64,000 bases of DNA from CAYUZU01 sp964448675 (GTDB taxonomy: Bacteria > Planctomycetota > Phycisphaerae > UBA1845 > Fen-1342), in assembly GCA_964448675.1 (NCBI GenBank), contig CAYUZU010000001.1, positions 186,001 to 250,000 on the forward strand, written 5' to 3'. Numbering within the stretch: the first letter of the stretch is position 1; the number at the start of each line of letters is the position of its first letter. The translations under genes and the position numbers were made by a program. Positions 59,900 through 64,000 of this stretch are shown piece after piece. Under the pieces are notes generated by a model. It was not told where the DNA came from. It did not search any database and saw nothing but the letters and a program-made list of their open reading frames with translations.

Positions 59900-61918
59900 T
59901 CACTCTTCCACTTCGACCATGTTCGCCACTTCCCTGGCCGACAGCCGATAGACCAGGAGCGAATACCCCGCCCGGTCGTCCGGTTCGCGATCCTGCAGCC
60001 GGTTCAGCAGCCGCTTGTGCCGCAACTCCTCGTACTGCTGCATCGCCTCCTGCCGCGCCGCGAACATCTCCGGCGAGAGGTTCTCGCCCGGCTCGCGTTC
60101 CGCGATCAGCTTGATGAATTCTGCATAATACGGCTCCCACTCGGCCCAGAATTCGTCGCGCACCTCCCGATCGTACACGCCAAGCAGCTGCGTCAGGCTC
60201 ACCACGTACGTCCCGGCCGTCAGCTCCGCCCGCGGCTCGAATGGCACATAGCTCGGCAGCGCGGTGCAAGGCACGTACGCCGTCGGAACGGCCGACCCGA
60301 AGTACGCCAGCTTGATGCTCTCGTTCGGGTGCGCGGCGGCGTACTTCTGCAGTCGCAGCAGATCCTGCCCCCAGTCGATGTTGCTGTCTGCCAGGTAGCG
60401 GTGCCCGCGGCGCGGCCCGCCGACGAGCTCGTTGAAGTACGCCAGGTACTGCGGCGCGATGAACGCATTCACGCCGACCAGCCACAGCAGCAGCAGGCCG
60501 ATGGCCCAGCGCCCCGCTCGCCGTGAGAGCCACGCCGTCGACAGGCCCGCGACCGCGAATAACCCGGGATAGACCGGCAGCAGGTGTCGCTGCCCGAGGT
60601 TGACATTGCTGGTTGCCAGAAAACCGCCATAGAACAGCACAAAAACCACAACGCCCGCCAGCAGCACGGTGTTGCGCGTTGCGCCGCGCCGCACGACCAG
60701 CACCGCCAGCCCGCCGAGCACCAGCAGCAACGTGGCCACCGGCGTCTTGATCAGCAACGCCGTCGGGAAGTACCACACCCAGCCGCCGCTGCCGTGCTCT
60801 CCCATGAAGTACGCCGTCCGGGCGGCTGAGAAGTGCATCGCGCGGGCCAGCCCGAACAGGTAGGCGTCGGGCAACAGATTGTGCCGCGCCGCCGTCACGA
60901 GCAGCCACGGCAGCATTCCCGCGCGCCGTGTGCCGTCAGGTTCGTGCAGCGCGATGGCCCACTGCCGCCCGATGAGGCTGGCGGTCTGCTCGAGGTCGGC
61001 CTGCGCCGCCGGTGTCCGCACGTCAGCCGGCAGCGGTGCGACGACCGTCGTGCGCCAGCCGTAAGCCGTCCAGATCCCCGCCCACACGACCAGCGCGACG
61101 AACAAGGTTGCGATGGACAGCAGGCCAGCCCGCTCGCCGCGCGACGTCACGTTCCGCAGGCCAGTGTCGGGCACGACGCCCTTGTTCTTCTGCAGCGGGG
61201 TGGCGTCCAACGGCCGGCGCCGCACGATGACGACAGCGGCCATCGCCAGCAGCCCCGGCACCACCAGCGGCCACGAGAACTTCGTCACCGTGGTCAGCGC
61301 CAGCACGCTGGCCGCAACCAGCAGCCGCGGCCAGCTTAGCCGCTGCAGGAGCCAGGCGAACGCGAGCAGCGTGAGGTTGATGGCCAGCGCGACCGGTACG
61401 TCGGTCGTGATCAGCCGCCCGTGGGCCAGCAGCGACGGGCTGAACGCGGCCAGCACCAGCGCCAACAGCCCGGCGTCCGGTCCGCCGATCTGCCGCCCGA
61501 GGGCGTAGGTTACGAGCAACGTCGCGGACAGCAGCGGCAGCATCATCAGCCGCGCCAGCACCACCAGTGCCTGTCCGTTGTCGTTGAGCTCGAACAGCCA
61601 CTGGCGGCCCAGGCCCACGACGTCGGCCGCGACCCAGGGCTCGGCCGCGCGTGCCGGCCAAACATGGTCCGTCGCCAGCAACGGCAGGGCGGCCCACACG
61701 CGTGCCAGCGGCGGGTGCTCGGCCGACAGGCGATAGTCCCCGGTCGCGAGCACGCTGTACCCGCAGGTCAGGTGCAGCGGCTCATCAAATGTCGCGCTGT
61801 CACGCAGCAGCGAGAACGCTGCCAGTCCCGCATTGACCACGATCAGGGCGATGACCAGCACGACGTGCGTTCGTGGGCCGACGATCCGCGGCGGTGCTGG
61901 GTTGGTCGCGTGTTGCAT
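59900..61918 (-). CDS. GT39/PMT-family membrane glycosyltransferase
   Basis: This is a 672-residue polytopic enzyme that transfers sugar from a lipid carrier to protein or glycolipid. The catalytic first loop has DSATFDEPLHLTCGYSVL with the acidic DEP pair, then SAEHPPLARVWAALP. About 11-12 transmembrane helices follow (ALVVLARLMMLPLLSATLLV; VALAINLTLLAFAWLLQ; LVTAARHNLLPDAYLF and others). SNVNLGQRHLLPVYPGLFAV is typical of the group, and the C-terminal 190 residues are extracytoplasmic, including YLADSNIDWGQDLLRLQKY. The ATG at 61918 is used, since the upstream codons fall in a 25-bp repeat. The GtrB-like gene at 28332 could make its donor. Confidence 0.85.
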   Translation of the reverse strand: MQHATNPAPPRIVGPRTHVVLVIALIVVNAGLAAFSLLRDSATFDEPLHLTCGYSVLATGDYRLSAEHPPLARVWAALPLLATDHVWPARAAEPWVAADVVGLGRQWLFELNDNGQALVVLARLMMLPLLSATLLVTYALGRQIGGPDAGLLALVLAAFSPSLLAHGRLITTDVPVALAINLTLLAFAWLLQRLSWPRLLVAASVLALTTVTKFSWPLVVPGLLAMAAVVIVRRRPLDATPLQKNKGVVPDTGLRNVTSRGERAGLLSIATLFVALVVWAGIWTAYGWRTTVVAPLPADVRTPAAQADLEQTASLIGRQWAIALHEPDGTRRAGMLPWLLVTAARHNLLPDAYLFGLARAMHFSAARTAYFMGEHGSGGWVWYFPTALLIKTPVATLLLVLGGLAVLVVRRGATRNTVLLAGVVVFVLFYGGFLATSNVNLGQRHLLPVYPGLFAVAGLSTAWLSRRAGRWAIGLLLLWLVGVNAFIAPQYLAYFNELVGGPRRGHRYLADSNIDWGQDLLRLQKYAAAHPNESIKLAYFGSAVPTAYVPCTALPSYVPFEPRAELTAGTYVVSLTQLLGVYDREVRDEFWAEWEPYYAEFIKLIAEREPGENLSPEMFAARQEAMQQYEELRHKRLLNRLQDREPDDRAGYSLLVYRLSAREVANMVEVEE

Positions 61919-61928
61919 GGTGGAACAG

Positions 61929-61953
61929 GCACGGCTCCGCGAGCCGTGGCACA
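61929..61953. repeat. 25-bp palindromic intergenic repeat, copy D
   Basis: GCACGGCTC-CGC-GAGCCGTG-GCACA is a full copy with a perfect 8-bp stem. It lies between GT39 and the B12-MeaB fusion gene on the same strand, and could act as a terminator or processing site between them. Confidence 0.75.
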
Positions 61954-62008
61954 AGGTGATGCTGCTCAGCTGGCAGCGAGATCGCGCTTCACACTGCCAC
62001 GCGGCGGC

Positions 62009-63118
62009 TTACCCGCCCAGCTTCTGCTCGATCCAGTCGCACAACGGGTCGAAGCCCTCGTCGCGCAGCGCGCTGACCGGCCAGATCGGCAGCTCCGGCG
62101 TCACCGAGTCGCGCAACTGGCGCACCGTGGTGTCGACGCCCGGCAAGTCAGCCTTGTTAATGACGAACCCGCTCGCAACTTCGAACACGCCCGCCTTGAC
62201 GAACTGAATCGCGTCACCCGCCCCGGGCATCAGCAGCAGCAGCACGTCTTCGGTCAGCTGCCGGATGTCGGTGTCGTTCTGGCCGGCCCCGACGGTCTCG
62301 ATGAGGACCACCTCGTAGCCCGCGCCCGCCATCAGCCGCGCAATATCCGCGCAATGCGGTGCCAGACCGCCGGCCTGCCCCGACGAGGCCAGGCTGCGGA
62401 CAAACAGACCCTCATCCGGCTCCGATGACATCATCCGCAGCCGATCGCCCAGCACCGAGCCGCCCGTCAGCGGGCTGCTGGGGTCGACGGCGATGACCGC
62501 CACCCGGTGGTCGCGCTGCCGCAGATGCCGGGCCAGCTTGCCGATGAAGGTGCTCTTGCCGACGCCGGGCGAGCCGGTGATGCCGACGGTCACGACGGGG
62601 CGCTTGGGTTCCGGGATCGTTCCCAGTTTGTCGATGTGTCCGTCGGCGACGAGCGTGATCGCCTGCGCCAGGCCCGTGTGGGTCGTGATGTCGAGCTGGT
62701 CGGCGGCGCGGCGCGCCGCGCGGCGTTTTTCAGCGAGGTTGCGGACCGCGTCGATGATGGCCTGCATGGCGGTGCCGGGGTTGAACACGCCGTCGATCCG
62801 GGCCTCGCGCAGCCGGCCGTGATCCTCTTCCGGAATGATCCCGCCGACGACCAGCGGCAGGTCGTTGAGGCCGACGTCGTCGCAACGGCGGCGCAACTCG
62901 GGCATGATGGTCATGTGGGCCGCAGACAGCAGGCTGGCCCCGACGACATCCACGTCTTCCTGCAGGGCGGACTGGACGGTGCTGCCGGGGGTCTGCCACA
63001 GGCCGGTATAGATGACCTCCATGCCGGCGTCGCGGAGGTTGCGGACGATGAGCTTGGCCCCACGGTCGTGACCGTCGAGACCGATCTTGGCGATGAGAAC
63101 GCGTACGGGGCGAGGCAT
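62009..63118 (-). CDS. B12-binding domain fused to MeaB-type GTPase
   Basis: This is a 369-residue two-domain protein. Residues 1-135 match the cobalamin-binding C-terminal domain of methylmalonyl-CoA mutases: VLIAKIGLDGHDRGAKLIV with the cobalt-ligand His17 of DxHxxG, and VGASLLSAAHMTIMPEL. Residues 145-369 are a MeaB/ArgK-type G-protein that guards and loads mutases: Walker A TGSPGVGKST (181-190), DPSSPLTGGSVLGDRLRM, ETVGAGQND and NKAD. In IcmF these two are followed by the catalytic mutase subunit, which is missing here. The catalytic subunit would have to be encoded elsewhere. ATG 63118 follows GGGAGAG by 4 nt; open codons up to 63916 are antisense to coaE. It matches neither plain McmA2 nor plain MeaB. 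Confidence 0.85.
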   Translation of the reverse strand: MPRPVRVLIAKIGLDGHDRGAKLIVRNLRDAGMEVIYTGLWQTPGSTVQSALQEDVDVVGASLLSAAHMTIMPELRRRCDDVGLNDLPLVVGGIIPEEDHGRLREARIDGVFNPGTAMQAIIDAVRNLAEKRRAARRAADQLDITTHTGLAQAITLVADGHIDKLGTIPEPKRPVVTVGITGSPGVGKSTFIGKLARHLRQRDHRVAVIAVDPSSPLTGGSVLGDRLRMMSSEPDEGLFVRSLASSGQAGGLAPHCADIARLMAGAGYEVVLIETVGAGQNDTDIRQLTEDVLLLLMPGAGDAIQFVKAGVFEVASGFVINKADLPGVDTTVRQLRDSVTPELPIWPVSALRDEGFDPLCDWIEQKLGG

Positions 63119-63195
63119 GGACTCTCCCGAAAACCTGGTTGGGCGATGATGGAAGATGACCGGTGACCAACCGAGCGTACTTGATGCCGCGGCCA

Positions 63196-63225
63196 TTGAC
63201 AAGCACCGTCTGTCGGCCGCAGAAT
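63196..63225 (+). promoter_or_regulatory. Candidate coaE promoter
   Basis: A perfect TTGACA (63196-63201) is followed by CAGAAT (63220-63225) at 18 bp, 4 of 6 matches. The leader would be about 125 nt. Confidence 0.4.
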
Positions 63226-63355
63226 GCCGGGGTGGGGCTGGCTTCCTGGCAGCAGGCGCGCGATTGGTCGGGTGTGGCGGTAGGATTCCCCTCGCCGCCA
63301 ACACCTCACCCGGCAGGTTGTTCCCGGGAAGATAACGAGGCTGAAAGCAGTCAGC

Positions 63356-63973
63356 GTGAGACGCGGCAAGCCCATCATCGGACTCTGTGGTGGCATCGGG
63401 GCCGGCAAGTCGCAGGTGGCGGCCGAACTGGCCCGGCAGGGCTGCCGGGTGATCGCTTCCGACCGGCTGAACCACGAGGTGCTGCGGTCGCCGGGTGTGC
63501 TGGAGACCCTGGTGCTGTGGTGGGGCGAGCGGGTGCGGGGTCCGGACGGGGCGCCCGACCGGGATGAGATTGCGAAGATCGTGTTTGCGGATCGGGGTGA
63601 GAAAGAACGGCTGGAAGGTCTGGTTTACCCCTTGATCGCCCAGAAGAGGGCGGCTATGATACAGGAGGTTGAAGAGAACTCTGCGATCAGAGCCATCGTC
63701 ATAGACTCCCCGCTCCTGTTCGAAAGCAACCTCGATCGTGAGTGCGACTACGTCGTATTTGTCGACGCGAGCGAGGATCAACGCTTGCGACGCTTGCAAC
63801 AAAGCCGCGGGTGGAACCAAGAAGAGTTGAAAAGGCGAGAGCGCTGGCAGATTTCTTTGAGTGAGAAACGCACGCGAGCCGATTTCATCGTAGACAACAA
63901 CGGCTCGCCCAATCAATTAGGCCCGCAGTTGGCCGGCATCCTGCAAGACATTGTCGCCCGTCATTCATCCTGA
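63356..63973 (+). CDS. coaE: Dephospho-CoA kinase
   Basis: This enzyme performs the last step of coenzyme A synthesis. It has 205 residues, the normal length. The P-loop is IIGLCGGIGAGKSQVAAEL. SDRLNHEVL follows, and IDSPLLFESNLDRECDYVVFVDAS is the coaE hallmark. RRLQQSRGWNQEELKRRERWQ and DFIVDNNGSPNQL complete the fold. It starts at GTG 63356 with only a weak ribosome site (GAAAGC). The sequence becomes visibly less GC-rich after 63600. The window ends 27 bp after the stop. Confidence 0.93.
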   Translation: MRRGKPIIGLCGGIGAGKSQVAAELARQGCRVIASDRLNHEVLRSPGVLETLVLWWGERVRGPDGAPDRDEIAKIVFADRGEKERLEGLVYPLIAQKRAAMIQEVEENSAIRAIVIDSPLLFESNLDRECDYVVFVDASEDQRLRRLQQSRGWNQEELKRRERWQISLSEKRTRADFIVDNNGSPNQLGPQLAGILQDIVARHSS

Positions 63974-64000
63974 GGCTTGGTGTTTGGGGACGATCGGCGA

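Noticed and set aside
63119..63916. In-frame extension upstream of the B12-MeaB fusion
   Set aside because: It crosses the divergent promoter region and is antisense to coaE; the ATG at 63118 has a ribosome site and the family N-terminus.
1..64000. CRISPR array, insertion sequence, prophage or defence island
   Set aside because: No direct-repeat/spacer pattern, transposase, integrase or phage gene is visible; the repeats present are a 25-bp palindrome, short heptamer tracts and an in-gene protein repeat.

Overview
This window is a GC-rich chromosomal segment (roughly two thirds G+C by eye) with the layout of a free-living planctomycete. The best match is a Phycisphaerae-type member of Planctomycetota. 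The signs are a secreted protein ending in the degenerate dockerin-like repeats common in that class, small one-helix proteins with a CxxCGYDL zinc ribbon, YHS-like lipid-free exported proteins, a DUF2330-like protein, dispersed single-copy TCA and respiratory genes, and Kdo-LPS genes (waaA, kdsB) scattered rather than clustered. There are no rRNA genes, CRISPR arrays, insertion sequences or phage genes.

Layout. 1-3135: the end of a Complex I operon (nuoM, nuoN), a small lipoprotein, and a gene-free stretch holding a promoter plus a perfect terminator that would make a ~180-nt RNA. 3136-12795: waaA, a LolA-like exported protein, sucD, a radical SAM protein, two exported proteins of unknown role and aceE. 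13004-17113: a tRNA-Val(GAC) with C at position 33, a J-domain protein, a MoxR ATPase, an AsmA-like protein and a DUF1801 protein with a histone-H1-like tail. 17301-24969: a six-PAS hybrid histidine kinase, a triple YHS-like protein, mdh and fusA. 25485-31747: kdsB-pyrG, a GtrB-like glycosyltransferase, an acyl-CoA dehydrogenase and argF. 31797-44867: a giant MscS channel, a PHP phosphoesterase, an MsbA-like exporter with a PDZ-like loop, a DegT aminotransferase, an ABC ATPase plus binding protein without a permease, and a NatAB-type exporter. 45079-52023: a cyclophilin lipoprotein, IscX and a 7Fe ferredoxin facing apart, a 12-repeat Cys-rich dockerin-like protein and an ASST-like lipoprotein. 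52185-63973: an aminotransferase and PfkB kinase, a redoxin lipoprotein, cmk-plsC, a HAD protein, a STAS protein, dut with two small downstream genes, a GT39 glycosyltransferase, a B12-binding/MeaB GTPase fusion, and coaE.

How it fits together. Central carbon and energy genes (nuoMN, sucD, aceE, mdh) serve aerobic metabolism. kdsB-pyrG couples CTP supply to CMP-Kdo formation, which feeds WaaA and, by inference, an MsbA-like flippase, so the cell probably builds an LPS-type outer membrane. Many exported lipoproteins, the giant mechanosensitive channel and the repeat protein point to an elaborate envelope. Intergenic spaces carry two short-repeat families: a 25-bp palindromic element (four copies) and degenerate TCAGTTG/ATTGATC-like tracts.

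The most unusual items are the CCLPDG repeat array, the B12-MeaB fusion without a mutase subunit, the PDZ-loop ABC exporter, the unassigned small transcription unit near 2.9-3.1 kb and the C33 valine tRNA. No multi-gene defence or secondary-metabolite system was found.
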